Positions 45,050-56,480 of a stretch of 64,000 nt of DNA are shown here, one piece after another. This DNA comes from Flavisphingopyxis soli. Its GTDB lineage: Bacteria > Pseudomonadota > Alphaproteobacteria > Sphingomonadales > Sphingomonadaceae. The notes beneath the pieces were generated by a model. It saw only the letters and a list, made by a program, of their open reading frames with translations. It ran no database searches and was not told the origin of the DNA. Position 1 is the stretch's first letter; each line of letters starts with the position of its first letter. Location: NCBI RefSeq assembly GCF_007995095.1, contig NZ_VOPY01000002.1:496001-560000 (forward strand), written 5' to 3'. The position numbers and the translations under genes were made by a program.

Positions 45050-46681
45050 ATGGCGCGGTTCATTTTCATCACCGGCGGCGTGGTCTCTTCGCTTGGCAAG
45101 GGTCTGATGGCGGCAAGCCTCGCGGCGCTGCTTCAGGCGCGCGGCTACAAGGTCCGCATCCGCAAGTTCGATCCCTATCTCAACGTCGATCCCGGGACGA
45201 TGTCGCCCTATCAGCATGGCGAGGTCTACGTCACCGACGACGGCGCCGAGACCGATCTCGATCTGGGCCATTACGAGCGTTTCACCGGCGTTGCTGCGCG
45301 CCAGTCGGACAACATCACCTCGGGCCGGATCTACCAGACGATCATCCAGAAGGAACGGCGCGGCGATTATCTCGGCGCCACGGTCCAGGTCATCCCGCAC
45401 GTCACCGACGCGATCAAGCAGTTCGCGCTGGCCGAGACCGACGATCTCGATTTCGTCCTGTGCGAGATCGGCGGGACCGTCGGTGACATCGAATCGCTGC
45501 CCTTCATGGAAGCGATCCGCCAGCTGAGGAACGAACTCGGTCACGACAACGCGATCTCGGTCCATGTCACGCTGGTGCCCTATATCGCCGCGGCGGGCGA
45601 ACTGAAGACCAAGCCGACGCAGCACAGCGTGCGCGAACTGACCGGCCTCGGCATCCAGCCAGACCTGCTATTGTGCCGCTCCGAACACCCGCTGCCCGAC
45701 AGCGACCGCGCCAAGATCGCGCAGTTCTGCAACGTCCGCAAGGAAGCGGTGATCCCCGCGCTCGACGCACCGAGCATCTACAGCGTGCCGATGCAGTATC
45801 ATGACGAGGGGCTCGACGCAGAGGTCCTGCGCGCATTTGGCATCACCGATGCGCCCGAGCCCGATCTGACGCGCTGGGACGATGTCATCGATCGCCACTC
45901 GCATCCCGAAGGCGAAGTCACGATCGGCGTGGTCGGCAAATATGTCGGCCTTCAGGACGCCTACAAATCGCTTCACGAAGCGCTCGTCCATGGCGGCATG
46001 GCCAACCGGGTCAAGGTCCACGTCCGCTGGCTCGATGCCGAGCTGTTCGACGGCGATGAGGCACTCGCCGCCGATCTCGAACCGCTCGACGCGATCCTCG
46101 TCCCCGGCGGGTTCGGCGAACGCGGCAGCGAGGGCAAGATCGCCAGCGTGCGCTATGCCCGCGAAAATTCAATTCCCTTTTTCGGTATCTGTCTCGGCAT
46201 GCAGATGGCGTGCATTGAGGCGGCGCGGAACACCGCTGGTCTCGGTTCCGCTTCGACCACCGAGTTCGGTACGACCGACGAGCCTGTCGTCGGCCTGATC
46301 AGCGAATGGATGAGCGAAGAGGGCCTGCAGAAGCGCGAAGCCGACGGCGACCTCGGCGGAACGATGCGGCTCGGCGCCTATCCCGCGCACCTTTCGGCCA
46401 ACAGCCATGTCGCGGCAATTTATAACGCGACCGACATTTCCGAACGCCATCGTCACCGCTACGAGGTCAATTCGCATTATCGCGAGGCGCTCGAGGCGGG
46501 TGGGCTGATGTTCTCAGGGCTCTCGCCCGACGGCGAATTGCCCGAGATCGTCGAACGCCCCGACCATCCATGGTTTATCGGCGTCCAGTTCCATCCCGAG
46601 CTGAAGTCGAAACCGTTCGACCCGCACCCGCTGTTCGCCAGCTTCGTCGCCGCTGCGGTCAAGCAAAGCCGCCTCGTTTAG
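45050..46681 (+). CDS. pyrG: CTP synthase PyrG
   Basis: Converts UTP to CTP with glutamine as ammonia donor. 543 residues: N-terminal synthetase domain with the P-loop-like [38 protein letters not shown] and [14 protein letters not shown], then a class-I amidotransferase domain with nucleophile Cys in [16 protein letters not shown] and HPELKSKP near the end. Third gene of the tpiA-secG-pyrG run; 142 bp separates it from secG, with no clear Shine-Dalgarno. Confidence 0.98.
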   Translation: MARFIFITGGVVSSLGKGLMAASLAALLQARGYKVRIRKFDPYLNVDPGTMSPYQHGEVYVTDDGAETDLDLGHYERFTGVAARQSDNITSGRIYQTIIQKERRGDYLGATVQVIPHVTDAIKQFALAETDDLDFVLCEIGGTVGDIESLPFMEAIRQLRNELGHDNAISVHVTLVPYIAAAGELKTKPTQHSVRELTGLGIQPDLLLCRSEHPLPDSDRAKIAQFCNVRKEAVIPALDAPSIYSVPMQYHDEGLDAEVLRAFGITDAPEPDLTRWDDVIDRHSHPEGEVTIGVVGKYVGLQDAYKSLHEALVHGGMANRVKVHVRWLDAELFDGDEALAADLEPLDAILVPGGFGERGSEGKIASVRYARENSIPFFGICLGMQMACIEAARNTAGLGSASTTEFGTTDEPVVGLISEWMSEEGLQKREADGDLGGTMRLGAYPAHLSANSHVAAIYNATDISERHRHRYEVNSHYREALEAGGLMFSGLSPDGELPEIVERPDHPWFIGVQFHPELKSKPFDPHPLFASFVAAAVKQSRLV

Positions 46682-46749
46682 ATTGTCAGCAATCGCTGCG
46701 GTGAGCAGTGGTCGTTCATCGCCGCTTGCATCGCGCAGTAACTGGGGCC

Positions 46750-48303
46750 TCATTCCCGCTTCAGCTCGAGGTCATGAAAGTCGTATGAAAAGTCGGTGAT
46801 GTCGCTGATCGCCTTCATCTTCATGCCGACCGCTTTTCCATCCTTGACCGTGAACGTGACGAAGGCATCGGCTTTCATCGTCTTGTCGGGCCAGATCGCG
46901 GCGAAGGTATCGCCGTCGAAAGGGGTCAGCGGTCCGTCGAGCAGGGCCGATCGGCCCATGTCGATAAACAACCCCTTGCCGCGCCGGCTGATCGTCACCG
47001 TGCCGTACCAAGGGTCCCGGTAGGTGCCCACATAGGCGTTGAGCGGCAGCGTCGGACGCTTGGCGTCTTTCGGCGGGGCAACCGCCTTGCCCAGGGCTGC
47101 GACCGCTTCGCTATTGGCCTTGGCATTGGCCGCGATTGCCAAGCCAACGACATCAGCGTCCTGGTTCCCATTGGCAAGTGCGTCAGCAATGTGGCGCGTC
47201 CACGCACCCGCCGTGCTCATATAATCGTTCGACGATGCGAAGATGACCGTCTTTTTCGCGGGCAGGATGATGAAATTGCTCGTTACCCCCGGCGCGCCGC
47301 CCGAGTGATAGACGATCGGCGTGCCTTCGGTGTTCGAGAGAAACCAGCCGAGGCCGTAGAGGACAAGATTGCCCTTGCCGGTCGCCGGGGAGATCGTCGT
47401 GGCAACCGGGGTCATCCCGGTCCACAGCGCTTTCGCCTGCTCTTCCGACAGCAGCCGCGTGCCGCTGGCCGTGACGCCCCCGTCGAGCCAGAACTTGCCC
47501 CATTTCATCATGTCGCCCGACGTGCACCAGATTCCGCCCGCGGCATCCCATGTCTTGGAAAACGCCATGCGTTGGTCAATCGGCGTGCCGTGCGTATCGG
47601 CGGCGGCGCGTTCGTGGCCGGTGGCGAACGCCTGGCCGGGCCGGATGCGCGTCTTGTCGGCGGCGCAATCGTTCATGCCCACGGGCGCAAAGATCCGGCT
47701 GGTGATGAAGTCGGTCCAACTCGTCCCCGACACCCGTTCGATGATCTCTCCAGCGACAATGTAAAGCAGATTGTCATAGGCGTAACCGTCGCGGAACCCC
47801 GTCGTCGGGCGCAGATATTTGAGCGTGGCGATGACGTCATCGGGCGTGGCATTGCCGTCTGGCCAGATCGTCAGGTCGCCCGCGCCGAGCGGCAGGCCCG
47901 ATCTGTGGGTCAACGCGTCGCGAACGGTGAAATGCTCGCTGACCCACGGATCGTACATCGCAAATTCGGGGATGTATTTCCGGACAGGATCATCCCAGGC
48001 GAGCTTGCCTTCATCGACCAGCATGGCGAGCGCGGTGGTCGTGAATGCCTTAGATATCGACGCGATGGGAAACAGCGTGTCGGGGGTGACCGGGGCAGAC
48101 TTCCCGTCCTCGATGCTGCCATAAGCTCCCGAATAGACCAGCTTCCCGTCTATCGAAACTGCTGCGGTCATGCCCGTGGCATCCAGGCCGCTCATGATCC
48201 GCTTGGCCTCGCCTGCATAATCGGGCGGGGTAACGTCGTCCGCTTGGGCCGGAAGGATCGTCACCGCACTGAGCGCAATCGCGCACGCAAGCTGCCATTT
48301 CAT
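46750..48303 (-). CDS. Exported serine hydrolase of the beta-lactamase (class C/PBP-like) family
   Basis: 517 residues. Signal peptide (LACAIALSAVTILPAQA) then a serine beta-lactamase/penicillin-binding fold: SxxK Ser82-Lys85 in SISKAF, Tyr-Asp-Asn in YAYDNLLYIVAGEI, and HSGG in YHSGGAPGVTSNF as third motif. The C-terminal 120 residues (NAYVGTYRDPWYGTVTISRRGKGLFIDMG) resemble the DUF3471 domain often attached to these hydrolases. Probable periplasmic esterase or peptidase; true beta-lactamase activity is not implied. A minus-strand terminator at 48417-48449 separates it from the candidate small RNA. Confidence 0.87.
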   Translation of the reverse strand: MKWQLACAIALSAVTILPAQADDVTPPDYAGEAKRIMSGLDATGMTAAVSIDGKLVYSGAYGSIEDGKSAPVTPDTLFPIASISKAFTTTALAMLVDEGKLAWDDPVRKYIPEFAMYDPWVSEHFTVRDALTHRSGLPLGAGDLTIWPDGNATPDDVIATLKYLRPTTGFRDGYAYDNLLYIVAGEIIERVSGTSWTDFITSRIFAPVGMNDCAADKTRIRPGQAFATGHERAAADTHGTPIDQRMAFSKTWDAAGGIWCTSGDMMKWGKFWLDGGVTASGTRLLSEEQAKALWTGMTPVATTISPATGKGNLVLYGLGWFLSNTEGTPIVYHSGGAPGVTSNFIILPAKKTVIFASSNDYMSTAGAWTRHIADALANGNQDADVVGLAIAANAKANSEAVAALGKAVAPPKDAKRPTLPLNAYVGTYRDPWYGTVTISRRGKGLFIDMGRSALLDGPLTPFDGDTFAAIWPDKTMKADAFVTFTVKDGKAVGMKMKAISDITDFSYDFHDLELKRE

Positions 48304-48416
48304 AGATTACCCTCCGCTGGTTCGAGCAGGGGAGTAATTCACCACAGCTCGAACGCAAAGGGGTAAATCATCCAATAGCGTCGGCCGACCGGCAAGCCAT
48401 TCCGCGCGACGCGACC

Positions 48417-48449
48417 AAAAAAAAGCGCCCGGGTTTTGAACCCGGGCGC
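48417..48449 (-). terminator. Rho-independent terminator, minus strand
   Basis: Perfect 11-bp stem (arms 48425-48435 and 48439-48449, GCGCCCGGGTT) with a 3-nt loop, followed on the minus strand by eight T residues. No minus-strand protein gene ends here, so it must end a non-coding transcript. Confidence 0.88.
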
Positions 48450-48581
48450 AGCGTGACGAAACTTTCGCCATCCCCCTTTTGGCGGTAATTCCTTAGTGAT
48501 CACCGCCCAAGGCGACGATCGGACCCCGACCTGGTCCGGATCCGACGGCGAAGGATTGCTCCTCCGCTCCGTCGTTCGGAT
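48417..48581 (-). ncRNA. Candidate stand-alone small RNA, about 165 nt
   Basis: Minus-strand transcript predicted from a promoter at 48588-48616 and the terminator at 48417-48449. Its 5' part folds into a stable hairpin at 48543-48574 (5-bp and 7-bp helices split by a 2-nt bulge, loop of six), extended by an outer 4-bp helix; a second weaker hairpin uses GGCGGT/ACCGCC around 48481-48510. No plausible protein is encoded in this direction. Length is compatible with 6S RNA, but I could not match a known family; tRNA, tmRNA and SRP RNA were considered and rejected. The rest of the 452-bp gap (48304-48416 and 48617-48755) shows nothing I can name, apart from presumed lolC and hydrolase leaders. 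Confidence 0.6.
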
Positions 48582-48587
48582 ACGCAT

Positions 48588-48616
48588 TTGATATGAACTG
48601 TTTGCACGTTTGTCAT
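48588..48616 (-). promoter_or_regulatory. Candidate sigma-70 promoter of the small RNA
   Basis: Minus strand: ATGACA (48611-48616), exactly 17 bp, TATCAA (48588-48593), 9 of 12 consensus matches. Start of transcription expected near 48581. Confidence 0.55.
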
Positions 48617-48755
48617 GCGATGAAGCCGCTGCCTGCCGATTATCGTTCGGGCCTGTGTCCCATGAGCCACATGCAAGATGAAGGGGCGATGCTTGCCAGC
48701 CGCAGGGCGCGGGCCTAAAGCTGCATTCCCGCCTTTGGCGCAATTTCGGGCTGTC

Positions 48756-49998
48756 ATGATCCTCTCCCCCGCCGAACGGCTTATCGTCAAACGTTACATC
48801 CTGCCGGGCAAGGGCGAGGGGTTCATTTTCCTCGTCGCCTCGATCAGCCTCGTCGCGGTGATGCTCGGCGTTGCCGCGCTCGTCATCGTGATGAGCGTTA
48901 TGAACGGCTTTCGCGCCGAGCTGTTCGACAAGATCGTCGGGCTCAACGGCCATGCCGTCGTCCAGGGCTATGATGGCCGGCTCGACGATTGGCGCGATGT
49001 CCTCAAGGAAGTGCGCGCGACGCCCGGCGTCACATCTGCGACGCCGCTGATCGAACAGCCCCTGCTTGCCAGCCTCAACGGTCGCGTCGATGCGGCGCTG
49101 GTGCGCGGCATGGAGCCGAACGACATCCGCGAAAATCCCAGTCTCAAGGGCAAGGCGGTTGCGGGCAATCTCGGCGAGCTGACGACCGGCTGCCAGTGCG
49201 TCGCGCTCGGCAAGGAACTCGCCAGGCAATTGGGCGCGCAGCCCGGCGGCAACATCACGATCATCAATCCGGCGGGGCGCAGCACGCCGTTCGGCACCGT
49301 TCCGCGCGAGATATCGTATCGCATCGCCGCGATCGTCGAGATCGGCGTCTATGACTTCGACAAGGCGTTCGTCATCATGCCGATGGCCGATGCGCAGACG
49401 CTGCTGCTAATCGGCGATTCGGTCGGCATGATCGAAGTCGATACCGTCGATGCCGACCGCGTCGGAGAGATACTCGCCCCCGTCGCGCAGAAGGTCGCGG
49501 GCAAGGCGGTCATCTCGGACTGGAAACAGATGAACTCGACGCTGTTCGAGGCGCTCGCGGTCGAGCGCGTCGCGATGTTCGTCGTCCTGTCGATCATCAT
49601 CCTCGTCGCGGTGTTCAACATCCTGTCGTCGCTGATCATGCTGGTCCGCTCGAAGATGCGCGACATCGCGATCCTGCGCACGATGGGCGCGACGCGCAAA
49701 TCGATGGTGCGGATCTTCGTTACCGTCGGCGTGTCGATCGGCGTGCTCGGCACCGTTGCCGGCCTGATCCTCGGCGCGATCTTCCTCTATTTCCGCCAGG
49801 GCGTCGTCAATTTCGTCCAGTTGCTCACCGGCCAGGACCTCTGGGATCCCTCGATCCGCATGCTGACCGAGCTGCCGACCAAGAGCGATCCGGTCGAGAT
49901 CGTCGGGATCGCCGCGATGGCGATCATCTTCAGCTTCCTCGCGACGCTCTATCCTGCCTTCAAGGCAGCCAATACCGACCCCGTTCAGGTGCTGCGTT

Positions 49999-50006
<8 letters not shown>
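48756..50006 (+). CDS. lolC: Lipoprotein-releasing ABC transporter permease (LolC/LolE type)
   Basis: Inner-membrane permease that, with LolD, extracts outer-membrane lipoproteins and hands them to LolA. 416 residues from the ATG at 48756. The N-terminal membrane segment ([34 protein letters not shown]) with the LolC/E signature is followed by a periplasmic domain and three C-terminal segments in the FtsX domain ([21 protein letters not shown]). Only one permease is encoded, as usual in alphaproteobacteria, where it may act as a homodimer. Overlaps lolD by 8 bp. Confidence 0.94.
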
Positions 50007-50670
<664 letters not shown>

Positions 50671-50721
50671 GGCTTGCAAGCCAAGCGCGCAGCTGTCACC
50701 TTCGCGTCAGGAGGAAGGCTC

Positions 50722-51285
50722 ATGACGATTGTCCTGGCCGCAAGCATGATCGGCCTGCTCGTCGCAGCACCCGGCGCGATCCAGTATGCTGAACCCACGC
50801 CAGCGCAAACCGCTGCCACCCAGCCCGCACCGAAAGCTTCGCCGTGTACCGGCGATGCGTATCACCAGCTTGATTTCTGGATCGGCGAATGGGACGTTTT
50901 CCCCAACGGTAGCGACGCCCAGGTCGCAACAAGCAGGATTGAAAGCCTCTACGGGGGATGCGCGATCCGCGAGAACTGGATGCCGTTTGGCGGAACCGGC
51001 GGCGGTAGCCTGAACAATTACGACAGCGACACACGGTCTTGGCGCCAGGCGTGGGTCGACTCTTCGGGAACACGTGTCGATTTCAGCGGTGGCCTGTCGG
51101 GGGAGACGATGGTCCTCACGGGGCTGTGGCGCAATCTGCTCGGGCCCGGCCGCGACGCGCTGGTGCGGATGCAATACACCCTTCAGCCGGACGGATCGGT
51201 GCGCCAGCATGGCGAGCAATCGACCGATTTCGGCCTCAGCTGGCAGCCCTCGTTCGACTTTATCTACCGCCGTCGGCCCGGCTAG
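50722..51285 (+). CDS. Exported DUF1579-like protein
   Basis: 187 residues from the ATG at 50722, fixed by the strong Shine-Dalgarno GGAGGAAG just upstream. A short signal peptide (IVLAASMIGLLVAAPGAI) and a Pro/Ala/Thr-rich linker precede a lipocalin-like domain starting with FWIGEWDVFPNGSD and including GGCAIRENWMPFGGTGGGSLNNYD and LQPDGSVRQHGEQS. This pattern (xFWIGxWDV) is common in small secreted DUF1579-type proteins; ligand unknown. Follows lolD after 51 bp and precedes dnaE by 71 bp. Confidence 0.72.
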   Translation: MTIVLAASMIGLLVAAPGAIQYAEPTPAQTAATQPAPKASPCTGDAYHQLDFWIGEWDVFPNGSDAQVATSRIESLYGGCAIRENWMPFGGTGGGSLNNYDSDTRSWRQAWVDSSGTRVDFSGGLSGETMVLTGLWRNLLGPGRDALVRMQYTLQPDGSVRQHGEQSTDFGLSWQPSFDFIYRRRPG

Positions 51286-51356
51286 GTCGCGCGCGCCAGA
51301 AAGCCGAGCAATTCGCTTCCCCGAATCACGCACCGGGCGTTAGGGTGCACCCAACC

Positions 51357-54300
51357 ATGTCGCATGCCCCCTTCGTCCCCCTACGCGTATTCTCCAGCTT
51401 CACCATGCTCGACGGGGCGATGGACCCGAAGGCGATCGGCAAGGCCGCGGCGCAGCGCCGTTTTCCCGCGATCGCGCTGACCGATCGCAACGGGCTTTAC
51501 GCAGCGATGCCGTTTTCCGACGCGTGCATGGCGGGCGGTGTCCAGCCAATCATCGGCACGATGCTGGCCGTCGCCCGACCCGACACGCCCGATGGCGCGC
51601 AACCGGCGACCGACTGGCTCGCGCTCTATGCGCAGGACGAGACGGGCTATGGCAATCTGTGCAAGCTGGTTTCGGCGGCCCATCTCGATCGCCCCGTCGA
51701 ACGCGATCCGCATGTCACATTCGACGCGCTCGAAACGTATAATGCCGGACTGATCTGCCTCACCGCGGGCGGCGAGGGTGGCCTGACGCGGATGCTCGCG
51801 CAGGGGCAGCAACATGCCGCCGACCGCTATCTCGCGCGGCTCAAGGACGTGTTCGGCGACCGGCTTTATCTCGAGCTGTGCCGTCGCGGCGACGCTGACG
51901 AGACCGCCGCCGAAGCCGCGCTCATCGGGCTCGCCGACACCCACGGCCTGCCGCTCGTCGCGACCAATCCGTGCTGTTTCGAGGAACCCGGCTTCCACCC
52001 CGCGCACGACGCGATGCTGTGCATCGCCCAGTCGTCGTACGTCGAAAGCGACGACCGCCGCAAATCCTCGCCCGAAGCATGGCTCAAGTCCGCCGAGGCG
52101 ATGGAGGACCTGTTCTCGGACATTCCCGAGGCGATCCGCAACACCGTCGTCGTCGCACAGCGCTGCGCGGTCGCCGCGCCGCATCGCGACCCGATCCTGC
52201 CGAGCCTCGCGGGCGATCGCGATGCCGAGGCGGCACAATTGCGCCTCGACGCGCACGCCGGGCTTGCCGAGCGCTTGTCGCTCTATGGCGAGATGACCGC
52301 CGAGGAGCGCCAGGTCTATCTCGACCGGCTCGATTTCGAGCTCGATGTCATCATCCAGATGGGCTTTCCCGGCTACTTCCTGATCGTCGCCGACTTCATC
52401 AAATGGGCCAAGGCGAACGACATTCCGGTCGGGCCCGGGCGCGGTTCGGGCGCCGGCTCGGTCGTCGCCTGGTCACTGACGATCACCGGGCTCGACCCGC
52501 TCAAGCTCGGCCTGCTGTTCGAACGCTTCCTCAATCCCGAACGCGTGTCGATGCCCGATTTCGATATCGATTTCTGCGAAACGCGCCGCGGCGAGGTGAT
52601 CCGCTACGTCCAGGACAAATACGGCCGCGATACCGTCGCCCAGATCATCACCTTCGGAAAGCTGAAGGCACGCGCGGTGCTCAAGGATACCGGGCGCGTG
52701 CTGCAGATGAGCTATGGCCAGGTCGACCGCCTCGCCAAGCTGGTGCCCAACCACCCGACTGACCCGTGGACGCTCAAGCGCGCGCTCAACGGCGTGTCCG
52801 AGCTTGCCCGCGAGTACAAGCAGGACGCCGGCGTGCGCCGCCTGTTCGACATGGCGCAGCAGCTCGAAGGCAAGCCGCGCCACAGCTCGACGCATGCCGC
52901 CGGCGTCGTCATCGGCGACCGTCCGCTCGACGAGCTGGTGCCGCTCTATCGCGACCCGCGCTCGGACATTCCGGTGACGCAGTTCGACATGAAATATGTC
53001 GAAAGCGCAGGCCTGGTAAAGTTCGACTTTCTCGGGCTCAAGACGCTCTCGGTGCTCAAGGAGGCCGAGCGACTGCTTGCGCTGCGCGACATTACGGTCG
53101 ATCTCGACACGCTCGCCTGGGACGATCCGGAGGTCTACGAACTGCTCCAGCGCGGCGATACCGTCGGCGTCTTCCAGCTGGAATCGGAAGGCATGCGCCG
53201 CACGCTGTCGGCGGTCAAACCGACCGCTTTCGGTGACATCATCGCGCTCGTTTCGCTCTATCGCCCGGGTCCGATGGACAACATCCCGCTGTTCGGCGCG
53301 CGCAAGAACGGGCGCGAACCGATCGCCTATCCGCACGCGTTGCTCGAACCCGTGCTGGCCGAGACCTACGGGATTTTCGTCTATCAGGAACAGGTCATGC
53401 AGGCCGCGCAGATACTTGCCGGCTACACGCTCGGACAGGCCGATTTGCTGCGCCGCGCGATGGGCAAGAAGATCCAGGCCGAGATGGACGCCCAGCGCGC
53501 GGGCTTTGTCGAAGGCTGTCTCGCGGTCAACGGGATCGAGGCGAAACAGGCCAACGAGCTGTTCGACTTGATCGACAAGTTCGCCGGCTATGGTTTCAAC
53601 AAGAGCCACGCCGCGGCCTATGCGCTGCTCGCCTATCAGACCGCCTGGCTCAAGGCGCATTATCCGCACGAATTCTTCGCCGCATCGATGACCTTCGACA
53701 CGCACCAGACCGAGAAACTGTGCATCTTCGTCGACGATCTCAGGCGCTCGGGCTGCGAAATCCTGCCGCCGTGCGTCAACGCCAGCCACGCCGACTTCTC
53801 GGTCGAGGTCGCGAACGACGAACCGAAATTGCGCTATGCACTCGGCGCGCTCAAGAGCGTCGGTGAAAAGGCGATGGAGAGCCTCGTCAGGGAGCGCGAG
53901 GCCAATGGCCGCTTCAAGCACCTCGACGATTTCGCCGACCGCGTCGAACCGCGCCAGCTCAACCGTCGCCAGCTCGAAGCGCTTGCCGGAAGCGGCGCGT
54001 TCGACGATCTCAACGCCTCGCGCGAACAGGTCTTTGCCGCTGCCGAGACGATCCTGTCGGTTGCGTCGAGCGCGGCGAGCGCGCGCGAAAGCGGGCAGGG
54101 CGGGCTATTCGGCGGTGACGTTGCGACCGCACCGACGATCCAGCTGCCGCGTACCGCCGAATGGTCGATCGCCGAACGGATGCTTCACGAAAAGGACGCT
54201 TTCGGCTTCTATTTCTCGGCCCATCCGGTCGAGCAATTCGGCGCCGTCGCCGCTGCCAACGGCGCACGCACCTTTGCCGAAATTTGTGAACTGAGCGGTT

Positions 54301-54833
54301 TCCAGCCCGGCGCGCGCCGCCCCGCGGTGATGGCAGGCCTCGTTGAATCGGCGCGTCAGCGCGTGTCGCAACGCGGCAAGGCCTATGGCGTCGTCACCCT
54401 GTCCGACCGCTCGGGACAGTTCCAGGCAAGCTGCTTTGAAGACACGGTCAATGAAACGCTCGCCGAGCTCGCTGCCAAGGGCGAATGCGCGCTGCTCCAG
54501 GTCGAACTCGACCTGCCCGAAGGCGAAGAGGTGCCGCGCATCGCGATCCGCCAGGCGACGCCGCTCGCGCGGATCCACGCCAATACGCCGCTGCTGCTTG
54601 AAATCTCGGTCACCGATGCCGACGCGCTCGACGGCATTGCCCGCCTGCTCGGCGCACGCGTTCCGGGTGGCGATGCCGCGATCATCCGCGCGCTCGACAA
54701 CGACGTCGAACGCGCGCGCGTCGTGATCGGCACGAAGCTGACGATCGACGCCGATCTCGCCGCGCTGATCGGGCGGATCCCCGGCGTGATCGACACGAAT
54801 ATCGGCACCCGTCCGCCGACGGGGCTTGCGTAA
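51357..54833 (+). CDS. dnaE: DNA polymerase III subunit alpha DnaE
   Basis: Replicative polymerase catalytic subunit, 1158 residues. N-terminal PHP domain (FVPLRVFSSFTMLDGAMDP, LTDRNGLYAAMPF), polymerase core with GPGRGSGAGSVVAWSL and the catalytic MPDFDIDFCETRRGEVI acidic residues, HSSTHAAGVVI, then helix-hairpin-helix, an OB domain (VMAGLVESARQRVSQRGKAYGVVTLSDRSG) and the C-terminal part. Many PHP His/Asp metal residues seem replaced, so proofreading from this domain is doubtful. This is the DnaE1 type, not the SOS-induced DnaE2. The ATG at 51357 fits the family; a longer frame covers the previous gene and is rejected. Confidence 0.97.
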   Translation: MSHAPFVPLRVFSSFTMLDGAMDPKAIGKAAAQRRFPAIALTDRNGLYAAMPFSDACMAGGVQPIIGTMLAVARPDTPDGAQPATDWLALYAQDETGYGNLCKLVSAAHLDRPVERDPHVTFDALETYNAGLICLTAGGEGGLTRMLAQGQQHAADRYLARLKDVFGDRLYLELCRRGDADETAAEAALIGLADTHGLPLVATNPCCFEEPGFHPAHDAMLCIAQSSYVESDDRRKSSPEAWLKSAEAMEDLFSDIPEAIRNTVVVAQRCAVAAPHRDPILPSLAGDRDAEAAQLRLDAHAGLAERLSLYGEMTAEERQVYLDRLDFELDVIIQMGFPGYFLIVADFIKWAKANDIPVGPGRGSGAGSVVAWSLTITGLDPLKLGLLFERFLNPERVSMPDFDIDFCETRRGEVIRYVQDKYGRDTVAQIITFGKLKARAVLKDTGRVLQMSYGQVDRLAKLVPNHPTDPWTLKRALNGVSELAREYKQDAGVRRLFDMAQQLEGKPRHSSTHAAGVVIGDRPLDELVPLYRDPRSDIPVTQFDMKYVESAGLVKFDFLGLKTLSVLKEAERLLALRDITVDLDTLAWDDPEVYELLQRGDTVGVFQLESEGMRRTLSAVKPTAFGDIIALVSLYRPGPMDNIPLFGARKNGREPIAYPHALLEPVLAETYGIFVYQEQVMQAAQILAGYTLGQADLLRRAMGKKIQAEMDAQRAGFVEGCLAVNGIEAKQANELFDLIDKFAGYGFNKSHAAAYALLAYQTAWLKAHYPHEFFAASMTFDTHQTEKLCIFVDDLRRSGCEILPPCVNASHADFSVEVANDEPKLRYALGALKSVGEKAMESLVREREANGRFKHLDDFADRVEPRQLNRRQLEALAGSGAFDDLNASREQVFAAAETILSVASSAASARESGQGGLFGGDVATAPTIQLPRTAEWSIAERMLHEKDAFGFYFSAHPVEQFGAVAAANGARTFAEICELSGFQPGARRPAVMAGLVESARQRVSQRGKAYGVVTLSDRSGQFQASCFEDTVNETLAELAAKGECALLQVELDLPEGEEVPRIAIRQATPLARIHANTPLLLEISVTDADALDGIARLLGARVPGGDAAIIRALDNDVERARVVIGTKLTIDADLAALIGRIPGVIDTNIGTRPPTGLA

Positions 54834-54882
54834 GACCATCGCTTGCGGTCAACCTCTCCCATAAAACAAAAGGGAGAGACGG

Positions 54883-56478
54883 ATGATCGGCGGAATGCAG
54901 GACCGACCTTTGCGCGTGACCGACCTGATCGATCACGCCGCGCGCGAACATGGCGCGCGAGAGATCGTCACACGCTGGGCCGATGCCAGCGTGACCCGAT
55001 CGAGCTGGGCCGAACTCGCCGTGGATGCACGAAGGTTCGCCAGCGCGCTGGTCGGTCTCGGCATGAAGCCGGGCGACCGGATCGCGACGCTGGCGATGAA
55101 CCACGCCCATCATCTCGCCACCTGGTATGGCGCGGCGGGGATGGGCGGGGTGCTTCACACGGTCAATCCGCGTCTGTTCCACGAACAGCTCGTCTACATC
55201 ATCAACCATGCCGGTGGCCGCGTGCTGCTCTATGACGCGATGTTCGCGGGGCTCGTCGAACAGCTTCGGCCCGAGTTGACGACGATCGAGCATTATGTCG
55301 TCTTCGACGGCGCGGGCGAGGGAACGTTTCGCGCGTTGATCGACGGCGTGGACGGCGATTTTACCTGGCTCGGCGGAGACGAACGCGACCCGTGCGGTTT
55401 GTGCTATACCAGCGGCACCACCGGCCATCCCAAGGGCGTGCTCTACGAGCACCGGTCGAATGTCCTCCACGCGCTCGCCAGCCTCCAGCCCGACGTGTTC
55501 GACATGACGACGCGGTCGGTGATGTTGCCCGTCGTGCCGATGTTCCATGCCAATGGCTGGGGCATTCCCTTCGCCGCCGCGATGGTCGGCGCGAAGCTCG
55601 TTTTTTCCTGCACCAACGACGCCGGCGCGCTGTGGACATTGTTTCGCGAAGAGGGCGTCACGCACAGCGCAGGCGTGCCGACCGTCTGGCTGGCGATGTT
55701 CGCCGACATGGACGCCAACGGCGGCGATTACGGCAAGCTCAGGCGCGCCGTCATCGGCGGGTCGGCGGCACCGCGCGCGATGATCGAGCGACTGATGCGC
55801 GCCGGGATCGACGTCGCGCATGCCTGGGGCATGACCGAAACGTCGCCGATCGGCACGGTTGGATCGCGACCCGCGAACTGGGACGAACTCAGCTTTGACG
55901 AGCAGGTCGATATCGTCGTCAAACAGGGCAGCGTCCCGTTCGGCGTCGAACTGCGCACGCTCAACGACGATGGCACGGTGCTGCCGCGCGACGGGACAAG
56001 CAGCGGCCGTCTCGAGGTCCGTGGGCCCTGGATCATCGATACCTATTTCGGTGATGCCGGCGGCCCGACGATCGATCAGGACGGCTGGTTCGACACCGGC
56101 GACGTCGCGATCCTCCATCCCGACGGGGTCATGCAGATCACCGATCGCGCCAAGGACGTGATCAAGTCGGGCGGCGAGTGGATCAGCTCGATCGAACTCG
56201 AAAATGCCGCGGTCGGTTGCCCCGGCGTTGCCGAGGCGGCGGCGGTCGGCGTCCATCATCCCAAATGGGACGAACGCCCGCTGCTCCTCGTCATCCGCAA
56301 GCCCGACAGCAGCGTCTCGGCCGACGACATCCTCGCCTATCTCTCGGACAAGGTCGCCAAATGGTGGCTGCCCGACGAGATCAAGTTCGTCACCGAACTG
56401 CCGCACACCGCGACCGGCAAGCTGCTCAAACGCAAGCTGCGCGACGCATATGCCGATTATCGCCTGCCGGGGGTCTGA
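54883..56478 (+). CDS. Medium/long-chain acyl-CoA synthetase (AMP-forming)
   Basis: 531 residues of the ANL superfamily. AMP-binding motif [19 protein letters not shown]5 region [16 protein letters not shown]7 [16 protein letters not shown]8 [18 protein letters not shown] and the C-terminal catalytic Lys in [11 protein letters not shown]. The layout ([21 protein letters not shown]) matches fatty acyl-CoA ligases of the AlkK/FadD3 type that feed beta-oxidation. ATG preceded by GGGAGAG. Its stop is 2 bp from the ancestral stop of the convergent radical SAM gene. Confidence 0.93.
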   Translation: MIGGMQDRPLRVTDLIDHAAREHGAREIVTRWADASVTRSSWAELAVDARRFASALVGLGMKPGDRIATLAMNHAHHLATWYGAAGMGGVLHTVNPRLFHEQLVYIINHAGGRVLLYDAMFAGLVEQLRPELTTIEHYVVFDGAGEGTFRALIDGVDGDFTWLGGDERDPCGLCYTSGTTGHPKGVLYEHRSNVLHALASLQPDVFDMTTRSVMLPVVPMFHANGWGIPFAAAMVGAKLVFSCTNDAGALWTLFREEGVTHSAGVPTVWLAMFADMDANGGDYGKLRRAVIGGSAAPRAMIERLMRAGIDVAHAWGMTETSPIGTVGSRPANWDELSFDEQVDIVVKQGSVPFGVELRTLNDDGTVLPRDGTSSGRLEVRGPWIIDTYFGDAGGPTIDQDGWFDTGDVAILHPDGVMQITDRAKDVIKSGGEWISSIELENAAVGCPGVAEAAAVGVHHPKWDERPLLLVIRKPDSSVSADDILAYLSDKVAKWWLPDEIKFVTELPHTATGKLLKRKLRDAYADYRLPGV

Positions 56479-56480
56479 GC

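Noticed and set aside
48425-48449. GTTCAAAAC inside a stem, resembling a tRNA or tmRNA T-loop
   Set aside because: The stem is 11 bp, not 5, no acceptor stem or CCA is near, no D or anticodon arm, and no tag peptide; a terminator with U-tract explains it.
51039-51356. Upstream extension of dnaE
   Set aside because: It covers the DUF1579-like gene in another frame; DnaE homologs start with the FVPLRVFSS block right after 51357.
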